A stretch of DNA of 64,000 nt from Lewinellaceae bacterium (lineage in GTDB: Bacteria; Bacteroidota; Bacteroidia; Chitinophagales; Saprospiraceae): positions 1,674,001 through 1,738,000 of the forward strand of contig JACJXX010000001.1 in NCBI GenBank assembly GCA_020636435.1. Direction: 5' to 3'. Below, in pieces: positions 27,351 to 35,385 of the stretch. The notes under the pieces were generated by a model that was given only the letters and a program-made list of their open reading frames with translations, made no database searches and was not told the origin of the DNA. How positions within the stretch are numbered: position 1 is the stretch's first letter; every line of letters starts with the position of its first letter. Made by a program: the position numbers and the translations under genes.

Positions 27351-27762
27351 TGAAGGTATCCTTTCATTTGCTCAAGTGATAATAGAACCTGCCAAACGGG
27401 CTTTGGTTCAAAGTGAAAACGCCGGGGCTTGGGATAAATTATATTTTTCAGCAAGGCAGGCCTGTTAAAAATAGAGTTGATGCGTTGGGGGGCTTTAGTG
27501 GGAAAAAAGATTAATTTTCGCCCTGATTGAGGCGCAAAAGTGGGAGGATAGTGGCGCTACCTGACCGCTTTTGGAACGAAGAGCAGGGTGAAAAGCAACT
27601 TTTTAACCGCTGAATGCTCCCAACGCATCAACTCTAATGTTGTGCAGAAAAGCGCAGTTGGCCATTGCAGGGGAAGAAGCCAAGCAACGACACACAAAAA
27701 GGGGGATATTTTCGCGAAATACCCCCCTGGTCTAAACGAACTCACTTAGTTTAACAGAAAAT
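27351..27762. other. Intergenic gap with one terminator
   Basis: This 412-bp gap holds the terminator of the prohibitin-like gene at 27696-27727. The remainder has only a 62-codon minus-strand frame (27557-27745) that runs through that terminator, so I do not call it. No other structure is evident. Confidence 0.5.
27696..27727 (-). terminator. Rho-independent terminator after the SPFH gene
   Basis: On the minus strand GGGGGGTATTTCGCGAAAATATCCCCC folds into a 10- to 12-bp stem with a TCGCGA apex and is followed by TTTTTG. It lies about 36 bp past the stop of the prohibitin-like gene. Confidence 0.85.
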
Positions 27763-28584
27763 TTATCTTCTCAGCCGCGTATTGCTGGGCAGCCCTTCAT
27801 CGCCCGACGGCCCGAGCAGCACCGGAAGGTCTCCGTCGGAGATGATGACTTTGGTGTTCGGCGATTTGGCCAATTCGAGGAAAGCTTCGATCGACTTGAA
27901 TTGCAGGACTTGCGGGTCCAGTCCCTGGCTGATGATGTTCTGGGCATCGCGCACCCCTTCGGCTTGTATGCGCTTGCGCTCGGCTTCCTGCTGTTCTTCC
28001 TGCAGCACGAACTCCATCCGCAGGGCGCGTTGTTCCGCTTCCAGTTTTTCCTCGATGGCGCGCGCCAGGTTCGACGGAAGCTGAATGCTCTTGATGAGCA
28101 CCGCCTCAATAACGATGCCTTTGCCGTCGAGCAGCTTCGTCATCTGCTGCTGAATGGCCAGTTCGATGGTTCCCCGCTCGCCGGTGTGCATATCCTTGGC
28201 GTAAAAGCGGGCGGACACATCAGCTACAGCAGAGCGAAAGACAGGCAGGATCACATTGTTTTCGTAGTCTCCGCCAATCAAGCGCAAAATATCCGGGGCT
28301 TTGTTCGACTGGATGTTGTACAGGATAGAGATTTCCGCCCGAATGTTCAACCCTTCTTTGGACGGCAGGTTCAGGCCCACCTCCATATTTTCCGTTTGTA
28401 TCGGCACTTTCACGATCGTGGTAGTAAAGGGGTTGAACACTTTCAGGCCTTCTGTGTATGGCCGGTCGGCGTACTTTCCAAAAGTCCGCTTGACACCGAC
28501 TTCTCCCTGGCGGACAACGGTGCAGCTACTCAGAAAAAAGGCAAAAGCAGCCATCGCTATGGCATAAGACATAACTTTTTTCAT
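27763..28584 (-). CDS. Prohibitin-like SPFH/Band 7 lipoprotein
   Basis: The 273-residue protein starts with a lipoprotein signal (MKKVMSYAIAMAAFAFFLSS, Cys21). The Band 7 domain (TVVRQGEVGVKRTFGKYADRPYTEGLKVFNPF through ~residue 190) matches prohibitin-type SPFH proteins, and a charged helix (AIEEKLEAEQRALRMEFVLQEEQQEAERKR) follows. Family members form large membrane-attached rings linked to protease control and membrane organisation. A lipid anchor at the outer or inner membrane replaces the usual N-terminal membrane helix. It stands alone on its strand between its terminator and a TPR-protein gene. Confidence 0.9.
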   Translation of the reverse strand: MKKVMSYAIAMAAFAFFLSSCTVVRQGEVGVKRTFGKYADRPYTEGLKVFNPFTTTIVKVPIQTENMEVGLNLPSKEGLNIRAEISILYNIQSNKAPDILRLIGGDYENNVILPVFRSAVADVSARFYAKDMHTGERGTIELAIQQQMTKLLDGKGIVIEAVLIKSIQLPSNLARAIEEKLEAEQRALRMEFVLQEEQQEAERKRIQAEGVRDAQNIISQGLDPQVLQFKSIEAFLELAKSPNTKVIISDGDLPVLLGPSGDEGLPSNTRLRR

Positions 28585-28636
28585 AGCACATCAATTTATT
28601 TGGTTAAAAAGAGGAAGTATTCGATTTGGCGATATC

Positions 28637-28712
28637 AGGACAAGGCCAGCGGAGCAACAACGGTCAGGGCTGTTTTGCATCACTCTATCGCTCCTGCCTG
28701 GGCCTTGTACCT
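28637..28712. terminator. Hairpin between TPR gene and SPFH gene
   Basis: ACAAGGCCAGCGGAGCA at the left pairs, with two bulges, with TCGCTCCTGCCTGGGCCTTGT at the right. It lies about 35 bp beyond the end of the minus-strand TPR gene and may end its transcript. No U-run is adjacent, so the role is uncertain. Confidence 0.4.
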
Positions 28713-28747
28713 GAAACTTATATAGCTTTAATCCCTCACCGGCCACG

Positions 28748-30052
28748 CTAATACGAGCAGAGGTACTGGATTTGTTCCTCTCCCCTGTCATATCCCAACT
28801 CGGCGCTTTCCCGGAAATCCAGGCAGGCGTCGGGGCGGTTGTAGGCCAGTATCCTGGCGATTCCCCGGTTGTAATAGGCTTCTGCAAAGCCCTGCTCCAG
28901 CTCGATGGAGCGCGTGTAGTCCGCTTCTGCTGCCAGGTAGTTGCCCAGCAGCAGGAAGATGTTGCCGCGCAGCTTGTACAACACTGCATTGTCTTCCGCG
29001 GCGAGCCTCATCGCCTGTTCGATATCCGCCAGGGCGCCGGTAATATCACCCGACATCTTTCTGGCAATTCCCCGGTTCAGCCAGACCTTCGCTTCGTCCT
29101 GCCCTTCTTGCCCGAGCAGATGGCTGTAGTCTTTCATAGCGGCCTCGACGTTGCCCATGGCTTTATGAACCAGCGCCCGGTTGAAGTATGCCATTTCCAG
29201 GCCGGCGTCCAGTTCAATGGATCGGCTGAAAAGAGCCATGGCCTCCTGATAGCGCAATTGTTGCTGGCGGATCAAGCCCAGGTTGTAAGATGCAATGGCC
29301 AGGCCAGGGTCAAGTTCGATGGCCCTTTCGAAGGCTTTTTCCGCCAATTCAAAATACTCCGCTTCCAGGTAGGCCAGCCCAAGCAGGTCGTGCGCCAGGG
29401 CATTTTCCGGTTCGATAGCTATTGTGGTGTTAAGGTCATCCACTGTCCTCCTGTGCTCTCCAAGGCGGAGGTAGGCAACAGCCCGCTGCAGATAATAAGC
29501 CGGGGATGCCGGAAACTGGCCGATGAGCGCCGACAAGGAGCGAACGCGAATAGAAGCATCTGCTCCCGGCTCTGCTCCAAATACAGGCCCCAGAAGCCCT
29601 TCATAGTATTCCATCCGGCGTTCCAGGCTGAGGCGGCCCGCCAGTTGGTAGGGTTCGAAGGCCAGCACTTTCAGTTTCCTCAGATTGTTGCCATAGCCGT
29701 AGAGGTCTCCGGCATAAGGATTGATCCGGGTGGCGAAAGCATAGTCCTGTTGGGCTTCCGATAACCGCCCCAGCTGATATTTGGCAATCCCGCGTTTGAT
29801 ATAAGCCTCGGCAAAGTAGGGATTCTGAGCCACCGCATTGTCGTAGGAAAGAATAGCGTTCTCAAAATTGCCCTGCTTCATCAGGTTATCTCCCATAATG
29901 AGGTGGCGGGTGATGCCCTCTCCGGCAATCACCGGATTGTCGCTAACGCGCGACTGAAACAGGCTTAAATGAGGCTGCTGGGCACGAAGCCCGGCAACCA
30001 TCAGAAAAAAACAGATTAGAATGAGAATATTTTGAAACCGGAGTTTATTCAT
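28748..30052 (-). CDS. Secreted TPR-repeat protein
   Basis: The 434-residue product has a signal peptide (MNKLRFQNILILICFFLMVAGLRAQ). At least nine tetratricopeptide repeats follow, recognised by recurring A..Y..RG.A/L..A..D.. signatures: NAILSYDNAVAQNPYFAEAY, AQQDYAFATRINP, TIAIEPENALAHDLLGLAYL, AFERAIELDPGLAIASYNLG, SRSIELDAGLEMAYFNRALV, and a last repeat TRSIELEQGFAEAYYNRGIA. It is a periplasmic or surface scaffold for protein-protein contacts; the partners are unknown. Confidence 0.88.
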   Translation of the reverse strand: MNKLRFQNILILICFFLMVAGLRAQQPHLSLFQSRVSDNPVIAGEGITRHLIMGDNLMKQGNFENAILSYDNAVAQNPYFAEAYIKRGIAKYQLGRLSEAQQDYAFATRINPYAGDLYGYGNNLRKLKVLAFEPYQLAGRLSLERRMEYYEGLLGPVFGAEPGADASIRVRSLSALIGQFPASPAYYLQRAVAYLRLGEHRRTVDDLNTTIAIEPENALAHDLLGLAYLEAEYFELAEKAFERAIELDPGLAIASYNLGLIRQQQLRYQEAMALFSRSIELDAGLEMAYFNRALVHKAMGNVEAAMKDYSHLLGQEGQDEAKVWLNRGIARKMSGDITGALADIEQAMRLAAEDNAVLYKLRGNIFLLLGNYLAAEADYTRSIELEQGFAEAYYNRGIARILAYNRPDACLDFRESAELGYDRGEEQIQYLCSY

Positions 30053-30634
30053 CGTTTCTGGATTAAAAAAGATAAACTACATTTTATAATAGTATTACTA
30101 TCAAAACAAGATTTTATGCTCAGGGTTCAAAAAACAGGCTTCTTTCGAAAAAATAATTGAAATGCCCGTCGAACGGATGGGCCGCCCGGAGTTCCTGAAC
30201 AAACAACCATCAACCGGCAACGAACAACTCAAAGCCCCCGCATAACGGCCAAAAACAGCCCCCGTTCAACCTCAACCCCTTATTTCACCCGATTTTCCTG
30301 CCTTTTTTTTGCCTCCCCTCTTGATTCTTACCCGCTTTTTTCCCTACCTTTGGTTACATTTTTTATTTAAAGCTTTGTTATTTTTCATTCTAAAGTGCGT
30401 GACCAATAAAGCAGTAGTTCCGTCTTACAATCTTTTTTGAGCGAGGCCTCCCCTCCATCCGAGTTTAGCCAGCCATTTTTTGGGACCTTCCCTTTCTGAA
30501 AGCCCGATAAAAAATTCTGACTACGCTGGGATGCTGCCGCTGCGGTGAGCATTGCCCCTGACTCTGCTCACTCCCGGGAGGCAACAAATCCGGCATCTTT
30601 TTTTAACCTTTTTCACTTATTAATTTTTTCTGTA
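30053..30634. other. Long divergent intergenic / 5' leader of RRM gene
   Basis: This 582-bp gap lies between the divergent TPR and RRM genes. It contains the promoter at 30321-30352 and then a leader of roughly 275 nt rich in poly-T tracts and C-rich patches. I see no open frame with support. A long leader ahead of an RNA-binding protein gene suggests post-transcriptional autoregulation. Confidence 0.5.
30321..30352 (+). promoter_or_regulatory. Bacteroidota-type promoter of the RRM gene
   Basis: TTG (30321-30323) and TACCTTTG (30345-30352) fit the -33/-7 pattern TTTG/TAnnTTTG with 21 bp between them. Transcription would start near 30358-30360, about 275 nt before the start codon. Confidence 0.5.
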
Positions 30635-31129
30635 ATGAACATTTTTGTTGCTAGGCTTAATTTTGAAACCGACAGCGACACGCTTCGGGAAGTTTTTGAA
30701 TCTTTCGGAGCAGTAGACTCCGCCAAGGTAATCATGGACCATTTTACCGGAAAATCCAGAGGCTTTGGCTTTGTTGAAATGCCCAACGACGATGAAGGCT
30801 ATGCCGCCATCGAACAACTGAACGACTCCGACCTCGACGGCAACACGATCGTAGTTAAGAAGGCTGAACCGCGGGGTGGCAACCGCCGCCAGGGCGGAGG
30901 CAACTTCAACCGCAGGGAAGGCGGCGGTGGAGGCAACTACGGCCGCCGCGACAGTTACGGCGGTGGAGGCCGCGACAACTACAACCGCCGCGACAGCTAC
31001 AGCAGCGGGGGCCGCGACAACTACAACCGCCGCGACAGCCGCGACAGCGGTGGGGGCCGCGACAACTACAACCGCCGTGACCGGCGCGACAGCTACAACG
31101 ATGGCAACTACAATTCTGACCGCTACTAG
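30635..31129 (+). CDS. RRM RNA-binding protein with Gly/Arg/Tyr-rich tail
   Basis: From ATG 30635 the 164-residue product has one RNA-recognition motif with RNP2 (NIFVARLNF, residues 2-10) and RNP1 (KSRGFGFVEM, near residue 45). It is followed by a low-complexity tail of RGG, GGGGNYGRRD and repeated RDNYNRRDS units (residues ~80-164). This matches the small cold-inducible Rbp proteins of cyanobacteria and Bacteroidota, which bind and remodel RNA; the tail could support RNA-driven condensation. The tail repeats are also nearly identical at DNA level. A terminator follows directly. Confidence 0.92.
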   Translation: MNIFVARLNFETDSDTLREVFESFGAVDSAKVIMDHFTGKSRGFGFVEMPNDDEGYAAIEQLNDSDLDGNTIVVKKAEPRGGNRRQGGGNFNRREGGGGGNYGRRDSYGGGGRDNYNRRDSYSSGGRDNYNRRDSRDSGGGRDNYNRRDRRDSYNDGNYNSDRY

Positions 31130-31161
31130 ACTAATCTACTGGTAAAGATAGACTAACAGGC

Positions 31162-31203
31162 AAGGGGCGACGGATTCTTTTCCGTTACCCCTTTCTTTTT
31201 TTA
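31162..31203 (+). terminator. Rho-independent terminator after the RRM gene
   Basis: AAGGGGCGACGGA pairs with TCCGTTACCCCTT, then TTCTTTTTTT. It lies 33 bp beyond the stop codon. Confidence 0.8.
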
Positions 31204-31290
31204 ATGTGTTTCCGTAATTTTGATCCCGCCTCAGGATATTTTCTTACCTATTGCCAAACTGCCATTCCAAATCATCAAAATCGAACCGCA

Positions 31291-34086
31291 ATGTATCGAA
31301 ATGTACTGCTTTTCCTGTGTTTCATCCTTTCCGCCTTCGCGCTTCGGGCCCAGGTCGTTTACAGCGAGCCGGCTTCTCCCACCGCCGATGAAGAAGTTAC
31401 CATCTTTTTTGACGCCTCCCAGGGAGACAGGGGGCTGGAAAATTGCAACTGCGACGTATACCTCCACACCGGAGTGATCACCAGTCAGAGCAGTGGCTCT
31501 TCGGATTGGCGGTACGTGCCCACTGTATGGGGGCAGGCCAACCCCGATTGGCGCCTGACCCCGGTATCCGGGCAGAATAACCTCTACAGCTTTACTTTCA
31601 CTCCGTCCATACGGGCCTTTTTCGGCGTTCCGGGTACGGAGAGGATACAACAACTGGCCTTCGTTTTCCGCAACGCCACCGGCAGCCAGTCGGGCCGCGC
31701 CACCGGCGGCAGCGACCTATTCCTGGATGTATTCGACGGGGGCGCGTTGCTGCAAAGCCCTAATTCCACCCTGGTTATCGTCGAAGCCGGCGAAACCATT
31801 CCGGTCATGGTAACCGCTATTCAGAACGCCACGTTTTCTGTTTACGACAACGGCGCCCTGCTTACGGTACAAACCGGCTCCACCCTGGAATACAACCTGG
31901 TCGCTGCCGATATGGGCACCCACCTGGTGGAAATCGTGGTTGACGACGGCAGCGGCCCTCAAACCCTGTCGTTTACCTACATCGTCGCCCGGAATATTGC
32001 GCCCGCCGACCCGCCGGCCGGCCTGGACCGGGGCATCACCTTTGAGAATGGCAAGCTGCAACTCTTGTTTTACGCCCCCAACAAACGGAATGTTTTCCTG
32101 CTCGGCGACTTCAACGATTACCAGGTTGATCCCGATTTTCAGTTGACCCCCACCGATGACGGCTACTGGTGGATCGAGGTCAACAACCTGCCTGTAGGCG
32201 GCCCGGTTACCTTCCAGTACCTGGTAGATGGCAACATCCGCGTTGCCGACCCCTACAGCACCCTCATCCTGGACCCCGGCAACGACCCCTTCATTCCGGA
32301 GGTTACGTACCCCAACCTTCCGGATTACCCCGAAGGCGCCCAGGGCGTCGTCACCCTTATTGACCCTGCTGTCGCCGAATACAACTGGCAGGTGAACAAC
32401 TTCAGCCGCCCGCCCCGGGAAGAGCTGGTGGTTTACGAGTTGCTGCTGCGGGATTTCCTCGAACGCCATGACTACAGCACCCTGATCGACACGCTGAACT
32501 ACCTCAGAGACCTGGGCGTCAATGCCATAGAGCTGATGCCGGTCAACGAATTTGCAGGCAATGAAAGTTGGGGCTATAACCCCACTTTTCACATGGCGCT
32601 CGACAAGTACTACGGCCCCATTAAGGAATTCAAACGTTTTGTCGACGCCTGCCACGCCCGGGGCATAGCCGTCATCCTCGATGTCGTTTACAACCACATC
32701 GACCTGCCCAGCCCGTTGGGCGCTTTGTACTGGGACAGTGCCAACAACCGCCCGGCAGCCGACAATCCCTGGCTGAACCAGCAGGCTCCTCATGCCTTCA
32801 GCGTTTTTCTGGACATCAATCACGAGAGTGCGGCTACCCGGGTTTACCTCGACAAGGTCATCCGCTACTGGCTGTCTGAATTCCGGGTAGACGGCTACCG
32901 TTTTGACCTCTCCAAAGGGCTTACCCAAAACCAGAACGGCCCCTTCGATGCCGGCGCCTATGACGCCAGCCGCATCGCCATCATCAAGCACTACGCCGAC
33001 GTCATGTGGGCCACTTCTCCGGGTTGTTATACCATCCTGGAGCATTTTGCCGAATGGTCCGAAGAAAGAGAACTGACCTCTTACGGCCAGGGCATGATGG
33101 TGTGGAACAACCAGAATCATCCTTCCCGGGATGCCGTGCGAGTTGGCAGTGGCGGCCTCAACGGCCTTTCTTACACTTCCCGGGGATGGGATACGCCTTA
33201 TGCACTGGTTTCTTATATGGAGAGCCACGACGAAGAACGGCTGATGTACGAAGCCCTTACCTTCGGCAGCTCCAGCGGAAGTTACAACGTTCGCGATTTC
33301 GAAACCGCCCTGTCGCGGGTAGAAGCGCTCAGCACCATTTTTTATGCGGTGCCCGGGCCGAAGATGCTCTGGCAGTTTGGCGAACTGGGTTATGATTATT
33401 CTATCAACTGGTGTACAGACGGGACCATCAACGACAATTGCCGGGTCGGCAACAAGCCCATCCGCTGGGATTATCTGGAAGTGGAAGCCCGCCGCCACCT
33501 GTTCAATGTGACCCGGCAAGTCATTGCCATGCGCAAGGCCTACGATGCCTTCCATAGCGCCAACTTCGAAGCGGATCTCGGCTCGGCGTTCAAAAAAGTA
33601 AAATTATTCGGCTCTGACATCACCGCCGTGGCCGTGGCCAATATGGGCCTCACGGCGGGCAATGCTCCTTCCGTTTTCCCTTCGGCCGGCACCTGGTACG
33701 AATTCTTCAGCCGGGAGAGCATCAACGTCAACACGCCCAATATCCTGCTGCCGCTCCAGGCAGGCGAGTACCGCCTGTACACCTCCGAACCGGTCGACTA
33801 TACCGTGGACACCAGGGGCCAGCAACAGCGAGGAGAACTCGAGCTTGGCATGGCCCCCAATCCTACCGACGGCCTGCTCACGCTCAGCTACGTGCTGCCG
33901 CGCGCCTCCGGAGTGACGGTAGAGGTATTCAACCTCAACGGACAGCGAGTCTATTCCCGGAATGCCGGCCAGCAAGGGCAGGGCTGGCACGGGCTGGAAC
34001 TCAACACCACCCTGCCTGCGGGCACTTATACGCTTAAGCTGACGGCAGGGCAGCGCTCGGAGGCGAAGGTTTTCGTGGTGCGCTGA
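31291..34086 (+). CDS. Secreted GH13 alpha-amylase-family enzyme with T9SS type A signal
   Basis: ATG 31291 gives 931 residues with a signal peptide (MYRNVLLFLCFILSAFALRAQ). An N-terminal beta domain is followed by a CBM48-like E-set module (about residues 245-340, LLFYAPNKRNVFLLGDFNDY) and a GH13 TIM barrel. Visible catalytic motifs are DVVYNH, GYRFDLSKG with nucleophile Asp539, ILEHFAEW with acid/base Glu584, and MESHDEE with Asp647. The CBM48-GH13 arrangement suggests action on branched alpha-glucans (branching or debranching type). The C-terminus (APNPTDGLLTLSY...GTYTLKL) is a T9SS type A sorting domain, so the enzyme is exported by the machinery encoded at 2-14 kb. An AraC regulator gene follows 240 bp downstream. 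Confidence 0.92.
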   Translation: MYRNVLLFLCFILSAFALRAQVVYSEPASPTADEEVTIFFDASQGDRGLENCNCDVYLHTGVITSQSSGSSDWRYVPTVWGQANPDWRLTPVSGQNNLYSFTFTPSIRAFFGVPGTERIQQLAFVFRNATGSQSGRATGGSDLFLDVFDGGALLQSPNSTLVIVEAGETIPVMVTAIQNATFSVYDNGALLTVQTGSTLEYNLVAADMGTHLVEIVVDDGSGPQTLSFTYIVARNIAPADPPAGLDRGITFENGKLQLLFYAPNKRNVFLLGDFNDYQVDPDFQLTPTDDGYWWIEVNNLPVGGPVTFQYLVDGNIRVADPYSTLILDPGNDPFIPEVTYPNLPDYPEGAQGVVTLIDPAVAEYNWQVNNFSRPPREELVVYELLLRDFLERHDYSTLIDTLNYLRDLGVNAIELMPVNEFAGNESWGYNPTFHMALDKYYGPIKEFKRFVDACHARGIAVILDVVYNHIDLPSPLGALYWDSANNRPAADNPWLNQQAPHAFSVFLDINHESAATRVYLDKVIRYWLSEFRVDGYRFDLSKGLTQNQNGPFDAGAYDASRIAIIKHYADVMWATSPGCYTILEHFAEWSEERELTSYGQGMMVWNNQNHPSRDAVRVGSGGLNGLSYTSRGWDTPYALVSYMESHDEERLMYEALTFGSSSGSYNVRDFETALSRVEALSTIFYAVPGPKMLWQFGELGYDYSINWCTDGTINDNCRVGNKPIRWDYLEVEARRHLFNVTRQVIAMRKAYDAFHSANFEADLGSAFKKVKLFGSDITAVAVANMGLTAGNAPSVFPSAGTWYEFFSRESINVNTPNILLPLQAGEYRLYTSEPVDYTVDTRGQQQRGELELGMAPNPTDGLLTLSYVLPRASGVTVEVFNLNGQRVYSRNAGQQGQGWHGLELNTTLPAGTYTLKLTAGQRSEAKVFVVR

Positions 34087-34092
34087 GTTGTT

Positions 34093-34158
34093 GGTAGATG
34101 GTTGTCTGTTGTTGGTTGTTCCCATTGGAAGTAAACGGACAACAGACAACCATCAACC
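34093..34158. repeat. Inverted repeat after the GH13 gene
   Basis: GGTAGATGGTTGTCTGTTGT at the left pairs with ACAACAGACAACCATCAACC at the right. The arms are about 22 bp around a 20-nt spacer. It starts just past the stop codon and may act as a terminator, though no T-run follows. Confidence 0.6.
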
Positions 34159-34326
34159 TCAAAACCCCGTCGATAAAAAGAACGGATTCATAGAATTTCC
34201 TTTCCTTTTTCGGGAAGTAATGGCCATTTTCACACTTTCGTTTATCATCATCTTTTTCAGTCTGGTTTTCGCTGCTTCTCTTTTGCCCGGAGAAGCCATT
34301 ATTGTTTATTTTGAAAACTAGACGTT

Positions 34327-35235
34327 ATGACAAAATTCACATCTCAGCGCGTACAACGCATGTCGGACCAGCTTCGCCATCAGGAGCTGAACTTCGACAA
34401 CGTGATCATCCATTCCCACTTTCGCCATTTTGAAAAGCAGGTTAAGGATTCCGGCCTTTCGATTAAGCTCGGCCACATCGGCGAAGAGCATTACTTCATC
34501 GACGATCAGAAATATACGATCCGGCCGGGCCGCTTCCTGATCATCAACCGCCACCGTTCTTTCGACTGTTACCTGAAGTCGGATACCCCGGTGGAGGCCT
34601 TGTGCATTTACCTCAGCGATGCAATCATCCGGGAAACAGCTGCGCAACTGAGCCGCAGCCAGGAAGAAATGCTGGACAATCCTTTCTCTTGCAGTGCGGA
34701 AGAGCCCCCTTGCTTTATGGAAAAAGTTTACCACGTTTGCGAAAACGAGCTCGGCGAGTTTCTGGCAGCCATCCGGCCCCTGCTGGTTGCCGGGCAGTTG
34801 CTCGATTTCGAAACGCTGTTTTACACCCTGGCGGAAAAGCTGCTGCGCAGCCAGCAACAGATAGAACGCCAGATGCAGGGCATCGGCGCCAAGCGCCGTT
34901 CCACCCGGGAAGAACTGTACCGCCGCCTCTGCATCGCCCGGCAATACATCCTGGAAAATTTCCAGAAAGACATCCAGTTGGATGAGTTGTCACGCAAAGC
35001 AACGTTATCAAAATATCACCTGCTGCGCACCTACAAAGAGGCATTCGGCACCACCCCCTACCGGCAGGTGCTGGACCTGAGGCTGGAGGCTTCCGTAGCC
35101 TTGCTCAAGGATGGCCATGCGCTGGAGGATATTGCCTTCCGCCTGGGCTTTTCGGACCGCCGCTCGTTTACCAAGGCGTTTAAAAAAGTTTTCGGGGTGG
35201 CGCCGTCGGTGATGAGGGAGGAGATGGGGGGGTAG
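34327..35235 (+). CDS. AraC-family transcriptional regulator
   Basis: The 302-residue protein has an N-terminal ligand/dimer region (cupin-like, residues ~30-190, with IRPGRFLIINRHRSFDC) and a C-terminal AraC double helix-turn-helix. The first HTH is IQLDELSRKATLSKYHLLRTYKEAFG, and the second is LEDIAFRLGFSDRRSFTKAFKKVFG. PYRQVLDLRLEASVALL lies between them. It may control the adjacent amylase or S9 peptidase genes; no operator is recognisable. The stop codon merges directly into an octamer tandem repeat. Confidence 0.92.
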   Translation: MTKFTSQRVQRMSDQLRHQELNFDNVIIHSHFRHFEKQVKDSGLSIKLGHIGEEHYFIDDQKYTIRPGRFLIINRHRSFDCYLKSDTPVEALCIYLSDAIIRETAAQLSRSQEEMLDNPFSCSAEEPPCFMEKVYHVCENELGEFLAAIRPLLVAGQLLDFETLFYTLAEKLLRSQQQIERQMQGIGAKRRSTREELYRRLCIARQYILENFQKDIQLDELSRKATLSKYHLLRTYKEAFGTTPYRQVLDLRLEASVALLKDGHALEDIAFRLGFSDRRSFTKAFKKVFGVAPSVMREEMGG

Positions 35236-35329
35236 ATGGTTTGATGGTTCGATGGTTCGATGGTTCGATGGTTTGATGGTTCGATGGTTTGATGGTTCGA
35301 TGGTTTGATGGTTCGATGGTTTGATGGTT
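35235..35329. repeat. Octamer tandem repeat (TCGATGGT/TTGATGGT)
   Basis: About twelve head-to-tail copies of an 8-bp unit alternate between TCGATGGT and TTGATGGT. The array begins at the stop codon of the AraC gene and ends about 57 bp before the S9 peptidase start. It has no spacers, so it is not a CRISPR. Confidence 0.9.
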
Positions 35330-35385
35330 TTGAAAACCTCAAAAGATTAGGATAATAATGTGCCTCCCCAACCGGTTTATTGACT

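Noticed and set aside
27557..27745. 62-codon minus-strand frame
   Set aside because: It reads through the terminator of the prohibitin-like gene and has no homology-like features.
35235..35329. Possible CRISPR array
   Set aside because: The units are 8 bp with no spacers, so this is a simple tandem repeat. No cas genes are present.
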